Notes: a model not told the origin generated them from the sequence alone. A stretch of 64,000 bases of DNA from DAISJD01 sp036821645 (GCA_036821645.1 DAISJD010000006.1:1-64000); one strand, 5' to 3'; numbered from the stretch's first letter, positions 47,019 to 56,711 are shown. A program made the numbers and translations.

Positions 47019-48323
47019 ATGACGATGCGCCTTCTTCGAACCGCCGCACTCTTGACATTGACCGCGCTCGCTGCGTGTGGCGGCGGTTCGCTGAAACCCC
47101 AGCCGGAAGTTCCCGTGCGCAGTCAGCCGGTCCTCTTCAACGTGCCGACCGGCAAGATTGCCTTGGGCCGGATTGATGTCGCGCTGCCCAATCGTCGGGG
47201 TATCGGCACGTATTATCGCAATATCGATTGTTTCGTGCGTGTCCGCTCCATCATGAATACCGACTTTCCGGGCGACGATCAGATTGCCGAGGAAATCCGC
47301 AAAGACCTGACCGAGGCGAAACTCACGGTGATCCCCGGCACGTTCGGGTCGGCCGCTCAGGCAAAAGGGGCCGATTATTACCTGACCGCGTCGATCCCTG
47401 CCGCCCATGCCGATCTGTGCATCGATAATTTCTTCCTAGAAGGACCGGCCGATATCGATGCCCAGGTCCAGGTGACGTGGCGACTTGTTTCCGTTAAGGA
47501 CGGTCAGGTCGTTTTGGAAACCAATACGACGGGCAGTGCCAAGGCAAAGGACGAAACACAAAAAATCGATGCCGGTGCGTTTGCAGCGGTCCGCGAGGCG
47601 ACGCGCCAACTCCTTGACAGCGTGACCTTGCAACAATATCTGACCTTTGGCCGGATCGTGACGCCGCAGCCGGCAGCGGTGGCATCCGGCGTTGCCATTC
47701 CGGCCGGGGGATCCCGCCCGATTCCGGCCCCGCCGCCCGGCATCGCCCCGGTCCAGCCCGCCGTCGCGGTCGCCTTGCCGCCGGTTTTGGTCCCCGTACG
47801 GTCGGCAAGACCGGCCGGAACCGTCCTCGATCGCACTGCCGTGCGCGGTAGCCTCGTTGCCGTGGGCCCCAGTGCAGCAGCCGGATTCATTACCGGGGGC
47901 GACGGGTACATCTTTACCTCGGCCAGTGCCGTTGGCGACGCGGTCGTGACCTCGGTGAAATTAGCCAACGGAACGATCCTGGAGGGGCGGGTCGTGCGCA
48001 AGGATGCGACGGCCGATATTGCCTTGTTACAGGTGGATGGCACAGTTCCACCGGCCTTGCCGCTGCAAGCAAAACGGGTCGCCGTCGGCGATCGGCTGTT
48101 GGGATTGGGCCAGAACGGCCCGGTTTTAGGAACGGTGGCTGCCGCCCGATCCGCCGGTGCCCAGAAAGATATCGTCCGGTTCGACCAACCGGTCGGCATC
48201 GGCGCGCCGGTGCTTGATGAAACCGGCAACGTGATCGGCCTCGTTCAGGAGGGCAATGCCATGATTACGGTTGGGTCCATGTTCCGGCTTCTGACGCTTG
48301 GGGCGCAGCCGTCAGACGAATAA
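47019..48323 (+). CDS. Lipoprotein with a catalytically dead trypsin/DegP-like domain
   Basis: Starting at MTMRLLRTAALLTLTALAAC (47019), the protein has a lipobox (LAAC) and about 434 residues. The middle is an unrecognised domain followed by a Pro-rich linker (about 220-265). The C-terminal part follows the trypsin/DegP fold (AAGFITGGDGYIFTSASAVG, then DATADIALLQVDG), but the His position reads SASAVGD instead of NHVV, and the GNSGGP serine loop reads VGIGAPVLDE. Only the Asp remains. It is probably an envelope protein that binds rather than cleaves. Confidence 0.75.
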   Translation: MTMRLLRTAALLTLTALAACGGGSLKPQPEVPVRSQPVLFNVPTGKIALGRIDVALPNRRGIGTYYRNIDCFVRVRSIMNTDFPGDDQIAEEIRKDLTEAKLTVIPGTFGSAAQAKGADYYLTASIPAAHADLCIDNFFLEGPADIDAQVQVTWRLVSVKDGQVVLETNTTGSAKAKDETQKIDAGAFAAVREATRQLLDSVTLQQYLTFGRIVTPQPAAVASGVAIPAGGSRPIPAPPPGIAPVQPAVAVALPPVLVPVRSARPAGTVLDRTAVRGSLVAVGPSAAAGFITGGDGYIFTSASAVGDAVVTSVKLANGTILEGRVVRKDATADIALLQVDGTVPPALPLQAKRVAVGDRLLGLGQNGPVLGTVAAARSAGAQKDIVRFDQPVGIGAPVLDETGNVIGLVQEGNAMITVGSMFRLLTLGAQPSDE

Positions 48324-48338
48324 CATCTTTTACCCATC

Positions 48339-48376
48339 AAAACCGCCATCGAGAAAAATCTCTCGATGGCGGTTTT
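48339..48376 (+). terminator. Strong intrinsic terminator
   Basis: AAAACCGCCATCGAGA pairs with TCTCGATGGCGGTTTT around AAAATC, with a T-run at its end, just downstream of the lipoprotein gene. The stem is perfect over 16 bp. Confidence 0.9.
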
Positions 48377-48522
48377 TTATCGATCCCGCATCATTCTTTT
48401 TTTAATGAGTAATTAATTGTATCCTTCAATAATCAGAAGGTATGCACTAACGCTGTATGCGTCTATCAACCAAATGAGTCGATTCTACTGTTATTTATCG
48501 CTCTGATAAGGATTTTTTTGTT

Positions 48523-48894
48523 ATGAGTATTTCTATTTTAATCTTGGATGATAGTAAGGTCGCGCGTATCGGTGGGAAGAGGGCGATTTTGCAAGTCGTG
48601 CCCGATGCTCAAATTTCTGAAACGGATCAACCGCTTACCATTACTGATTTGACGGATCATAACGTTTACGACCTTATTTTACTTGATTTCAATATGCCGG
48701 ACGAAGACGGATTAAGCGTTGCGACACGGTTACTACAGAGTAAACCCGATCTTAAAATCGCTTTGTTGACTGCCAATATCCAAGATTCCATCATGCAGCG
48801 GGCGGCGGCACTCGGCATTCCTTTCTTAAAAAAACCCTTGCAACCCGATGTTATCAAATCATTGTTGATCGAAAGAGGGTTGATGACATCATGA
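48523..48894 (+). CDS. CheY-like response regulator, receiver domain only
   Basis: The 123-residue protein has the receiver pattern: ILDDSKVARIGGKRAI (acidic pair), YDLILLDFNMPDEDGLSV (phosphoacceptor Asp about 55), IALLTANI (Thr) and FLKKPLQPDVIKSLL (Lys). It overlaps a CheC-like phosphatase gene by 4 nt (ATGA). With the downstream histidine kinase it forms a compact phosphorelay. Confidence 0.9.
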   Translation: MSISILILDDSKVARIGGKRAILQVVPDAQISETDQPLTITDLTDHNVYDLILLDFNMPDEDGLSVATRLLQSKPDLKIALLTANIQDSIMQRAAALGIPFLKKPLQPDVIKSLLIERGLMTS

Positions 48895-49496
48895 CTATGT
48901 TGTCCGAACTTGAGTGCGACGCCATCACGGAAATTATGAATATCGGTGTGGGTCGCGCGGCCGCCAGTCTCAGTCTGATCGTCAAAGAAGAGATACTGCT
49001 GTCGGTACCTAAAATCGAAGTGCTGTACGGGGCCACGGATCACGAGCGGATCATTCAATCCTGTCACCAGATGGTTGCCGTCCGCGAGCAATTTTCCGGC
49101 ATCGTCCACGGGTCCGCCGCCCTGTTGTTTGCCGAAAATAAGAGCCTCGATCTCGTGTGCATGATGTTGGACCAGGATCCGGATTCTGCGGAAGTGATCG
49201 AACTGGAACAAGAAGCCCTGGTTGAAATCGGTAATATTATCCTGAATGGCTGCCTGTCTTCATTGGCTGATGCTCTAAAAGGCGAAATTCAGACCACTGT
49301 TCCGGCCCTTTTGAAACAGTCGATCGATCTGTTAAAAAAATACCAAACGATCAACGAAGCTGTTTTATTATTTTTAACGATCGATTTCAGTATAAAATCA
49401 CGAGATATCAGTGGAAACATTCTTTTTTTTCTGGATATGAATACGGCAGGCGAGTTTAGAAATTTGATTAGAAATTACGTCGAAACATTATGTTGA
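48891..49496 (+). CDS. CheC/CheX-like chemotaxis phosphatase
   Basis: The 201-residue protein carries two CheC signature helices: ECDAITEIMNIGVGRAAASL near the start, and QEALVEIGNIILNGCLSSLA in the middle, both with the Glu-x-x-Asn pair needed to dephosphorylate CheY-P. Its gene lies between the receiver and the histidine kinase genes, so the receiver next door is its likely substrate. Confidence 0.85.
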   Translation: MTMLSELECDAITEIMNIGVGRAAASLSLIVKEEILLSVPKIEVLYGATDHERIIQSCHQMVAVREQFSGIVHGSAALLFAENKSLDLVCMMLDQDPDSAEVIELEQEALVEIGNIILNGCLSSLADALKGEIQTTVPALLKQSIDLLKKYQTINEAVLLFLTIDFSIKSRDISGNILFFLDMNTAGEFRNLIRNYVETLC

Positions 49497-49509
49497 GGGG
49501 GAGGGGTGA

Positions 49510-50670
49510 ATGCCGAACTCTCACATCAATAATTTTCAATATTTACTCGATTCCATAGATATCGGTATAATCGTTCTTACGCAGGACGAACGTATTATTC
49601 TTTGGAATCAGTGGGTTGAAGAGCGTAGTTCCTTTTCGTTGGCTGCGATCGTCGACCAAAAGCTGTTTGACTTATTTCCCCATTTGAACCAGACGCGTCT
49701 GCGTGAAGCCGTGACGAGTGTGACGCAACGGGGGCAATCCTGTGTTCTATCGCGACAGTTGAACCCAGTTCTCTTTCCATTGCACGATCTGTCCGGTGAA
49801 AAAATTATTCAATCTCTGGTCATGCGACCGGTTCGGTTGGAAACGGGGGTGGGGTGTCTTATCCAAGTGCGTGATGAAACCGCATCGGCGGCACGGGAAA
49901 AAATGCTGCTCGAAAACCAAGAAGCGTTGAACATTGCAAAGAAAGACGCAGTTCGCGCCAATATCGCTAAATCTGAATTTCTCGCTAACATGAGCCATGA
50001 ACTCAGAACGCCGCTCAATGCGATTTTGGGTTTTTCTGAAATATTAAGCGGTCAACTTTTTGGTAATTTATCCGAACGCTATAAGGAATATGCCGACGAT
50101 ATTCATAATAGCGGCCAGCATTTGTTGGACATTATTAACGATATTCTTGATTTATCTAAAATAGAAGCTGGTAAGATGGTCCTCAACCCCGATCGGGTCG
50201 ATAGCGTTGTGTTGCTGGATCATGTCCTGCGCATCGTTCAGGCCCGGGCCGACGATCGACATGTCAGTCTGGAACGCCTCTATCAGCACAATCCCATGAC
50301 GATCTGGGCTGATTCGCGCCTGTTGAAACAATCTATGCTCAACCTCCTCTCCAATGCGGTGAAATTTACCCGAGCCGGCGGTTGGGTCAAAATCTCGACC
50401 AGCAGAACCCCGACCAGTTTTTCAATCACCGTCGAAGATAATGGCATCGGTATGATGCCTCATGAGATTCCTCGGATGCTGCAACCCTTCGTCCAAGGGG
50501 AAAGCACGATCAACCGCAATTTTGAAGGCACTGGACTCGGATTGCCGCTGACAAAGGCAATGATCGAGCTTCATGGCGGTACCCTTGATCTCATCAGTAC
50601 CGCGGGGGTCGGGACGCGGGTCACGATCGAAATCCCGACACCGGTGGACGATTTGACGGTCTTTACATAA
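49510..50670 (+). CDS. PAS-domain histidine kinase
   Basis: The 386-residue soluble kinase has an N-terminal PAS-like sensor (YLLDSIDIGIIVLTQDERII), an H-box with EFLANMSHELRTPLNAILGF, and an ATPase domain with N-box LNLLSNAVKFTR, G1 VEDNGIGM and G2 EGTGLGLPLTKAMIELHGG. It has no membrane helix. AGGGGGAGGGG lies just before the ATG. It probably phosphorylates the receiver protein two genes upstream. Confidence 0.9.
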   Translation: MPNSHINNFQYLLDSIDIGIIVLTQDERIILWNQWVEERSSFSLAAIVDQKLFDLFPHLNQTRLREAVTSVTQRGQSCVLSRQLNPVLFPLHDLSGEKIIQSLVMRPVRLETGVGCLIQVRDETASAAREKMLLENQEALNIAKKDAVRANIAKSEFLANMSHELRTPLNAILGFSEILSGQLFGNLSERYKEYADDIHNSGQHLLDIINDILDLSKIEAGKMVLNPDRVDSVVLLDHVLRIVQARADDRHVSLERLYQHNPMTIWADSRLLKQSMLNLLSNAVKFTRAGGWVKISTSRTPTSFSITVEDNGIGMMPHEIPRMLQPFVQGESTINRNFEGTGLGLPLTKAMIELHGGTLDLISTAGVGTRVTIEIPTPVDDLTVFT

Positions 50671-50718
50671 AAAAAAGCCGATATCCAGACACCATCGGCG
50701 GCGGATATCGGCTTTTTT
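50671..50718. terminator. Bidirectional terminator between convergent genes
   Basis: AAAAAAGCCGATATCC pairs perfectly with GGATATCGGCTTTTTT, giving a T-tract on both strands. It separates the histidine kinase from the secreted protein gene on the other strand. Confidence 0.9.
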
Positions 50719-50729
50719 CGCAGAGATGA

Positions 50730-51383
50730 TTACATCGGCGGAACGGCGCCGTCCTTGCCGATCACAATGCGCGATGCCTTGTCATAACCGCCATTGGCCG
50801 CTTTCGGCACGGTGATGAAGACGGCGGCACCCGGCACGGCGGCAGCGCGCTCATCCGGTTGGAAGGTCACGATCGGCACATTGGCCGGCACGGTGATCTG
50901 GCGCTTGTTGCCTTGGAAATTGACTTCCAATTCCCGGCCTTTGCTGCCTTCGGTCACTTGTCCCACGGTTCCATTGGTCATTGTCGAACCGGGGGCGAGA
51001 TCCCAGCCGTAATGGCCTTCACCGGCACCGCGCATCGCCTCGGGGAACACCAGGACTTCCAAGGAACGGCCTTTGCCTTCGCCTTCTTCGATTTCGGCGG
51101 TGCCGATATAGGAACCGGCCTTGATCGCGTCGGCCGACAGGGGCTTTACCGAGAGAACCGCCCAATTATCGGCCATTTCGGCGGTGAAAACCGTCCCCTC
51201 GCGGGTATCGACGGTGATTTTATTGCCATCGACCGATTTGATCTTGCCGCGCACATGGATCGGCATCGTGGCCGCAATAGTCATCGGCTTTTCCGCCGGT
51301 TTTGGGGCGGGGGTTTCCGCCCAGGCCGGAACCGCTAAGGCCAAGATCGCGGCGGACATCGTCAGGGTAAGTCGGCGCATCAA
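50730..51383 (-). CDS. Secreted/periplasmic protein of unknown function
   Basis: The 217-residue protein has a clear signal peptide (MMRRLTLTMSAAILALAVPA, cut near AWA-ET). The mature part contains OB/DUF5666-like beta strands (VRGKIKSVDGNKITVDTREG) and PANVPIVTFQ. I do not recognise a catalytic motif. It is a single gene facing the kinase operon. Confidence 0.7.
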   Translation of the reverse strand: MMRRLTLTMSAAILALAVPAWAETPAPKPAEKPMTIAATMPIHVRGKIKSVDGNKITVDTREGTVFTAEMADNWAVLSVKPLSADAIKAGSYIGTAEIEEGEGKGRSLEVLVFPEAMRGAGEGHYGWDLAPGSTMTNGTVGQVTEGSKGRELEVNFQGNKRQITVPANVPIVTFQPDERAAAVPGAAVFITVPKAANGGYDKASRIVIGKDGAVPPM

Positions 51384-51589
51384 TTTCCTCCAGAACGTCC
51401 ATCATGGTGTCGGTACAGCCGACACGCGTGCTCTCGCCATGCCGGATCTGGCTGTGCCGACCGCTTCCGAAACGGGGACAGGGGTCGGCACAGGCAAAAA
51501 AATCATGGCACGTCCTCACTCATAGACGATCTGGGGATAGGTTTGCCAGAAATATTACTCGTAAAAATAATTAAAATAAGACCCAATCC

Positions 51590-52456
51590 TCATATCGTCG
51601 TCGTGGTCGCGCGATGGCGTTCGGCCTCGACCTGTTTTGCGTGATCCAGGCTTGCTTGTTCCGGGGTCTTTGGATTGCCGACCAACTTCATCGCCGCCAA
51701 GGCCAGGACATTCATCATGGCGACGAGGGGGCCTGTGTTGCGGTCCGGTTTTTCGATGGGGGCGCGAAAGGCGACGACATCGGCGGCCGTATTCTGTTCA
51801 AGCCCTTCGGCATTGGCATATTGGCGGATCTGGCCTTCGATTTTTGCCGAAAAATTACGATAAATCTCCGAGACGGTTTTGGCTTCGCCCGATGATTCGT
51901 AAAAGACCGACCGGTTGGCCGCCGCCGCCTGGGGCAGGAGATCGGCCGCCTTGGTCGTGCCGTCATGTTCGACTTTTTTAACGAAATCGGTCGCCCCTTG
52001 CGCACCGAGGAAATGGGCGAGATAGAGATCGGTCGCACTGGCCGGTCGGCCGAGATTGCGTTCGACATCCTGTTTGTTTTGCGACGCCAACTCACCGGCC
52101 AAGGCCGCTGCATAATGGGGATCTTTGCGCAGATCGAGAATTTGCTGCTTCACGACGGGATCGCTGACCGAAAGGCCGCCTTTGCCGTTCGTGTCGATTT
52201 TGGCGGCAAGGGCACCCAAACCGTATTTCCCGCCCCACTGCTTGACGGCGTGCAGCCACGTCGTATCCAAAAACTGATAGAGACCGGTTGCGGAACTGGT
52301 CGACGCCTTGGCATCGGGATGAAAGCCGCTTTCCTGCGCCGCCTGGGCCATGAGATAGCCGAAATCGACATGGCTTGCCTGACTGGCACGCTTGATGTCG
52401 CTCACGATAGACGGATCGACCTTGGGTGTTTGAATGAAGGGAGAACGGACTGTCAT
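51590..52456 (-). CDS. SLT-fold lytic transglycosylase-like protein
   Basis: The 288-residue protein has a lysozyme-like core with the catalytic Glu in GYLMAQAAQESGFHPDAKAS and the following SSATGLYQFLDTTWLHAV, typical of SLT-type transglycosylases. It lacks a signal peptide, as do enzymes exported with flagella or other appendages. The C-terminal half (EGQIRQYANAEGLEQNTAAD) is unassigned. Confidence 0.8.
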   Translation of the reverse strand: MTVRSPFIQTPKVDPSIVSDIKRASQASHVDFGYLMAQAAQESGFHPDAKASTSSATGLYQFLDTTWLHAVKQWGGKYGLGALAAKIDTNGKGGLSVSDPVVKQQILDLRKDPHYAAALAGELASQNKQDVERNLGRPASATDLYLAHFLGAQGATDFVKKVEHDGTTKAADLLPQAAAANRSVFYESSGEAKTVSEIYRNFSAKIEGQIRQYANAEGLEQNTAADVVAFRAPIEKPDRNTGPLVAMMNVLALAAMKLVGNPKTPEQASLDHAKQVEAERHRATTTTI

Positions 52457-52527
52457 GGTCTGTGCCGCAGAAGAGGTCAGGGAAAATCCAAGGATCCTCA
52501 GTATCGCAAAAAATGGTTAAGGTAATC

Positions 52528-53685
52528 TCACGATTCCCCATGGGCCGCTGCCAAAGCGCCCTCAAGATCCTGGATCAGGTCCACCACACTCTCAAGCCCG
52601 ACGGAAAGGCGCAGGAGATCAGCGGGGCAGGGGCTTTCCGCGTCCTCGACCGATCGGCGATGTTCGATCAGACTTTCGACTCCGCCAAGCGAAGTTGCCC
52701 GTTTCCAGATTTTGGTTTCGGCGGCAACCCGGATCGCCGCCTGTTCGCCGCCCGCCACCCGGATCGACAGCATGCCGCCAAACCCGCCGTGCATTTGCCG
52801 TTTTGCAATTGCATGGCCCGGAAAATCGGGCAGGCCGGGATATAAAACTGCATGGACCAAGGGATGATTGGAAAAATGCGCCGCGATCGCCGCCGCCGAC
52901 TGACAGGCGCGTTCGACCCGAACGAAGAGAGTGCGCATGCCTCGTTGCAGCAGCCATGCCTCGAATGTGCCGAGAATGGCCCCATTACCGGCCCGCAGCG
53001 CCGTTATGCGATCCCAATAGAGATCACATTTGGCGGTGGTGAGGGTGCCGGCGATCACATCGCTATGGCCGTTGAGATATTTGGTGGCCGAATGCATCAC
53101 GATATCCGCCCCGAAGGCGATCGGCCGGGTTAGGACGGGCGTCGGGACCGTATTATCCACGGCCAAAATCGCGCCAACCTCGTGGGCAAGATCGGCAAGG
53201 GCCGCAAGATCCGACACGGTCCAGGTCGGATTGCCGGGGGTTTCGACCCAAATCAGCTTCGTTTCACCCGGCAGACGGGCAGCCCGCACGGCGTCCAGGT
53301 CGCTCGTATCGACAAAATCGACGCGGTAGCCCCAGGCGACGGCGAAATTTTTGAGCCACCGGCGCAGGGCCCAATACATAACCGTGGGGGCGATAATATG
53401 GGCACCGGTGGGCAGCGCCATGAAGGTCGCCGTCGCCGCCGCCATGCCCGAGGCAAAACACAAACTGGCGGCCCCGCCTTCCAAGGCGGTCAGAAGGGCT
53501 TCCGCCGTCTCGAAGGTCGGGTTGTCGGCGCGCGCATAAACCCTGCCGCTGCGATAGAGATTGTCGGCGTCGCGCTGGTAGGTCGTACTGGGATAAAGGG
53601 CAGGGATGAGGGATTGGGTGATCGGATCGATCGCCCCCAGGGCTTGGGCTGCCATCGTTTGTCCGGATTGATCCTTTGCCCTCAT
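52528..53685 (-). CDS. metC: Cystathionine beta-lyase (PLP enzyme)
   Basis: The start is MRAKDQSGQTMAAQALGAID (53685) behind AGGTCAAAAGG, giving 385 residues. It shows the Cys/Met-metabolism PLP family: YQRDADNLYRSGRVYARADN, FASGMAAATATFMALPTGAH, VETPGNPTWTVSDLAALADL and the PLP-binding Lys in IVMHSATKYLNGHSDV. MetC splits cystathionine to homocysteine, pyruvate and ammonia. Close relatives have other lyase activities, so the exact substrate is probable rather than certain. Confidence 0.88.
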   Translation of the reverse strand: MRAKDQSGQTMAAQALGAIDPITQSLIPALYPSTTYQRDADNLYRSGRVYARADNPTFETAEALLTALEGGAASLCFASGMAAATATFMALPTGAHIIAPTVMYWALRRWLKNFAVAWGYRVDFVDTSDLDAVRAARLPGETKLIWVETPGNPTWTVSDLAALADLAHEVGAILAVDNTVPTPVLTRPIAFGADIVMHSATKYLNGHSDVIAGTLTTAKCDLYWDRITALRAGNGAILGTFEAWLLQRGMRTLFVRVERACQSAAAIAAHFSNHPLVHAVLYPGLPDFPGHAIAKRQMHGGFGGMLSIRVAGGEQAAIRVAAETKIWKRATSLGGVESLIEHRRSVEDAESPCPADLLRLSVGLESVVDLIQDLEGALAAAHGES

Positions 53686-53701
53686 CCTTTTGACCTCTTT
53701 C

Positions 53702-54205
53702 CTATTGCGCGGTGAGCGCCTCACCGTCGATTTTATCGCCAACCTTGATGCCGAGCCGGGCGGTCGTGCCGCCATTCAGTTCAAGGACATATTTGATGGG
53801 ACCGCCGGATGGAATTATTTCAAGCGATTGCGGTACCGCCCGTTCTCGAATGGCACCGATCGTTCCATCGGCTTTGATGAAAACCATATCCAAGGGCAGG
53901 ATAGTATTTTTCATCCACATCCGCACCGTCAGTTCCTGGGGATAGACAAACAGCATACCGGCATCCGCCGCCATGGCCTGGCGATACATCAACCCCTGTT
54001 CATGTTGACGATCATCGAGGGCCAACTCAACAGTGAATTTTTGCGGACCAGACGCCGTCTGAATCGATAGCGCACTTTTACGATAGGTGACGATGGCCTG
54101 TTTTGCCGGTTGCTGTGTTTGGGCAACAGCCCCCGCCGTGACGAGTGGAACGGCAAAAGCGCACATCGCGACCAATCCAAGGCGCGAAACCAGTGACACC
54201 ATCAT
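53702..54205 (-). CDS. DUF192 periplasmic protein
   Basis: The 167-residue protein has a signal peptide (VSRLGLVAMCAFAVPLVTAG) and the DUF192 pattern: VELALDDRQHEQGLMYRQAM, MLFVYPQELTVRMWMKNTIL, PLDMVFIKADGTIG and KYVLELNGG. The function of the family is not settled. The gene ends 16 bp before the start of metC and is on the same strand, so they may be co-transcribed. Confidence 0.88.
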   Translation of the reverse strand: MMVSLVSRLGLVAMCAFAVPLVTAGAVAQTQQPAKQAIVTYRKSALSIQTASGPQKFTVELALDDRQHEQGLMYRQAMAADAGMLFVYPQELTVRMWMKNTILPLDMVFIKADGTIGAIRERAVPQSLEIIPSGGPIKYVLELNGGTTARLGIKVGDKIDGEALTAQ

Positions 54206-54270
54206 CCGATCATCCTTGAAAATAATGCGTGAACCATGCCGCCACTATAAGCAGTGGGAGGCCTTTCGGC

Positions 54271-55380
54271 CTAACCAAATTTTATCCGATCGACCAGGGC
54301 TGCGATCTCGCTACGAATGGGTCCGGGGTTTGGGGGATCGCGCAAGGTGGTAAACCAATGATCGGGCGGGTTGCGTCCCTGGCTTCTGCGCCATGTGACG
54401 GCCCGCAAGATGGTTTCGACGGACGGGGGCACGATGTCTGGCGGGGTCAGACGATTGAGCGTCAGCCAGATCCCGGTCCAACAGCGACCGACTGCCCAGG
54501 GATTATAGCCCCCGCCGCCCAAGACCAAAAGACGCGGTGCATACGGCATCAATGCCCGAACGGCTGACCACAAAGCCCCGTTCGAGAGGCAGAGTTTGCT
54601 GAGCGGATCGTCGTTCAGTGCATCGCTACCACATTGAATCATCAGGCACTGCGGGCTAAAATCCTGAACCAGGGGTAGAACCGCCCGATCCATGAGATAG
54701 GCCATTTCGCTGTCGTTAAGACCCGGCGGTACGGGAAAATTTCGGGCATAGCCACCGCCATCGTCACTGGCTTTTCCGGTATAGGGCCACCGATTCGTTT
54801 CGTGGATCGAGATCACGCGCAGGCGTGGATCGTGGCTCAGAGCATCTTGAACCCCGTCGCCGTGATGGGCGTCGAGATCGACATAGGCGATACGCACGAA
54901 CCCTTGATCCAACCAACCGAGCAACCCTAACACTGCATCGTTTAAATAACAAAAACCGGATGCGCGATCGGGGCGACCATGATGAGTACCGCCGCAGGGA
55001 TTAAAAGCGATCCCGCCATCCTTCAACCGATCGATCGCCCATAAAGTGCCGCCCGCTGCCGTGGCGGGACGGGTAAAAAGCAGCGGATAGATCGGGTTGC
55101 CGTTTATGCCGATATTGAAATCTTGTTTCATCCGTTCAGTTAGGGATTGCGGGCATGACTCGGCAATCTCAAGGGCGGCCAGATAATCCTGGTCGTGGAA
55201 CCGCCGCAATTGATCCAGCGTCGCGCGCGGACAGTCGATAAAGGCGTCGTCGTCAGTGAGCGCCAAGGCCCGCACCAAATCTGTCACCAACGACACGCGT
55301 TCGATCGCAAGCGGATGGTGTGTGCCGGAATGGGTGTGCCGAAAAACCTCGCTGGTGATGAAATAGGGCGTCATTGTCAT
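54271..55380 (-). CDS. Histone-deacetylase-superfamily hydrolase (AcuC-like)
   Basis: The start near MTMTPYFITSEVFRHTHSGT (55380) is best by alignment; further in-frame starts exist upstream. The active site is complete: FNPCGGTHHGRPDRASGFCY (two His), IAYVDLDAHHGDGVQDAL (zinc Asp/His) and a late GGGGYNPWAVGRCW. Bacterial members deacetylate acetylated proteins, polyamines or acetoin-related substrates. The substrate is unknown. Confidence 0.87.
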   Translation of the reverse strand: MTMTPYFITSEVFRHTHSGTHHPLAIERVSLVTDLVRALALTDDDAFIDCPRATLDQLRRFHDQDYLAALEIAESCPQSLTERMKQDFNIGINGNPIYPLLFTRPATAAGGTLWAIDRLKDGGIAFNPCGGTHHGRPDRASGFCYLNDAVLGLLGWLDQGFVRIAYVDLDAHHGDGVQDALSHDPRLRVISIHETNRWPYTGKASDDGGGYARNFPVPPGLNDSEMAYLMDRAVLPLVQDFSPQCLMIQCGSDALNDDPLSKLCLSNGALWSAVRALMPYAPRLLVLGGGGYNPWAVGRCWTGIWLTLNRLTPPDIVPPSVETILRAVTWRRSQGRNPPDHWFTTLRDPPNPGPIRSEIAALVDRIKFG

Positions 55381-55676
55381 CTGAACCACGATCTTGGTGC
55401 CGATTTGCCTGAACATCGTAGCAGTTTTTTCTGCCCCAACGACCCTTTTTAAAAGTCGCATATTATATATTATGGAAAATATAAGATAAAAATTTGCGTT
55501 GCATCATTTTTAAAATTATATTAACAAATATGGTAAATATAATGGGTTAAACTTATTCAAATAAGAAAAAAGAATGGAATTTTAAAACTTTTAGATTAAG
55601 AATCAAGGTCGGTAAAAATTATATCTCATTGTTTGCACCGTTATAGTTCCAGATATGTATGCGTGCGAGGACATCA

Positions 55677-56711
55677 ATGCGGTTTTTACGGGTTATAACT
55701 TATCCACTTCTGGCGTGCATTGTTTTCCTGTGGATGAACCAACAGGCGATTTGTGCTGAAAAAAATGATTTTGCCGAAAAAGAAACACATACCGTTTTTA
55801 TGTTGACCTTTCGAGGTTGTGAAGAAATTTGTTCGGCATTTAAACAATACTTAAATGAGAAAAATTTAAAAATTACGTATATTGATCGAAATGTAGATTA
55901 TAATATTTCCCGTGTTGGTGAGTTTATTAAAGAAATAAGAGAGGTAAAACCTGACTTAGTTGTTACATGGGGTACTGGTGTTACTTTAGGTGTGGTTGGT
56001 CCATATGATTCTGTCGATAATCAGCGTTATATTAAGGATATACCTGTTGTTTATTTAAATGTCGGTGACCCGGTTGGTTCTAAAATCGCAATCAATGCAC
56101 AAAAATCGGGACGAAAGAACGTTGCCGGCGGCAATGTCGACCCGCCCCTTATTACGCAAGTGCGCGCGATCGAAGCTTATAAACCGATCAAACGCATCGG
56201 GGTGATCTACGGGACGAACGAGGTCAACTCCGTCCTCAACGTCAATCAATTGAAATCCGTACTGGATTTAGAAAAAATTGAGTTGGTGCAAGCCACCCTC
56301 CCCCTTGGGGAAAATGGGTTTCCGCTCGATACATCGATTGAAACTGCCGTTAAAGAAATCAGCCGCAAAAAACCGGATTTTATTTATTACGTTGCCAGTT
56401 CCTACATCCTCAAAAATATCAAAAACTTTTCGAATCTCTTGATCAAGGAAAAGCTTCCCCTCTTTTCTGCGTATGAAATCCCGCTTCGGGAAGGCAACGC
56501 TCTCTATGGCATTCCCGCCACTAACGCCAATATCGGCCAGATTGGTGCTTATCAGGCCCATCAAATCCTAGAAAAACACAAGGTTCCAGGGGATCTCCCG
56601 ACAGTGACGTTGAGCACGTTCAATCCGATCGTCAACATCCGCGTTGCGCGGGAAATCGGTCTCCTGCCGCCGCCATCAATCTTGAACTACGCCGAAACCA
56701 TCGATCATTAA
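55677..56711 (+). CDS. ABC transporter substrate-binding protein (ABC_sub_bind family)
   Basis: Starting at MRFLRVITYPLLACIVFLWM, a signal peptide leads to a mature protein with the family's two-lobe pattern: EVKPDLVVTWGTGVTLGVVG, IPVVYLNVGDPVGSK, KRIGVIYGTNEVNS and FSAYEIPLREGNALYGIPAT. No permease or ATPase gene is adjacent. The first 140 residues are encoded by AT-rich DNA and the rest by GC-richer DNA, an abrupt change near 56090. The gene meets dapF tail to tail with a 4-nt overlap. Confidence 0.82.
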   Translation: MRFLRVITYPLLACIVFLWMNQQAICAEKNDFAEKETHTVFMLTFRGCEEICSAFKQYLNEKNLKITYIDRNVDYNISRVGEFIKEIREVKPDLVVTWGTGVTLGVVGPYDSVDNQRYIKDIPVVYLNVGDPVGSKIAINAQKSGRKNVAGGNVDPPLITQVRAIEAYKPIKRIGVIYGTNEVNSVLNVNQLKSVLDLEKIELVQATLPLGENGFPLDTSIETAVKEISRKKPDFIYYVASSYILKNIKNFSNLLIKEKLPLFSAYEIPLREGNALYGIPATNANIGQIGAYQAHQILEKHKVPGDLPTVTLSTFNPIVNIRVAREIGLLPPPSILNYAETIDH

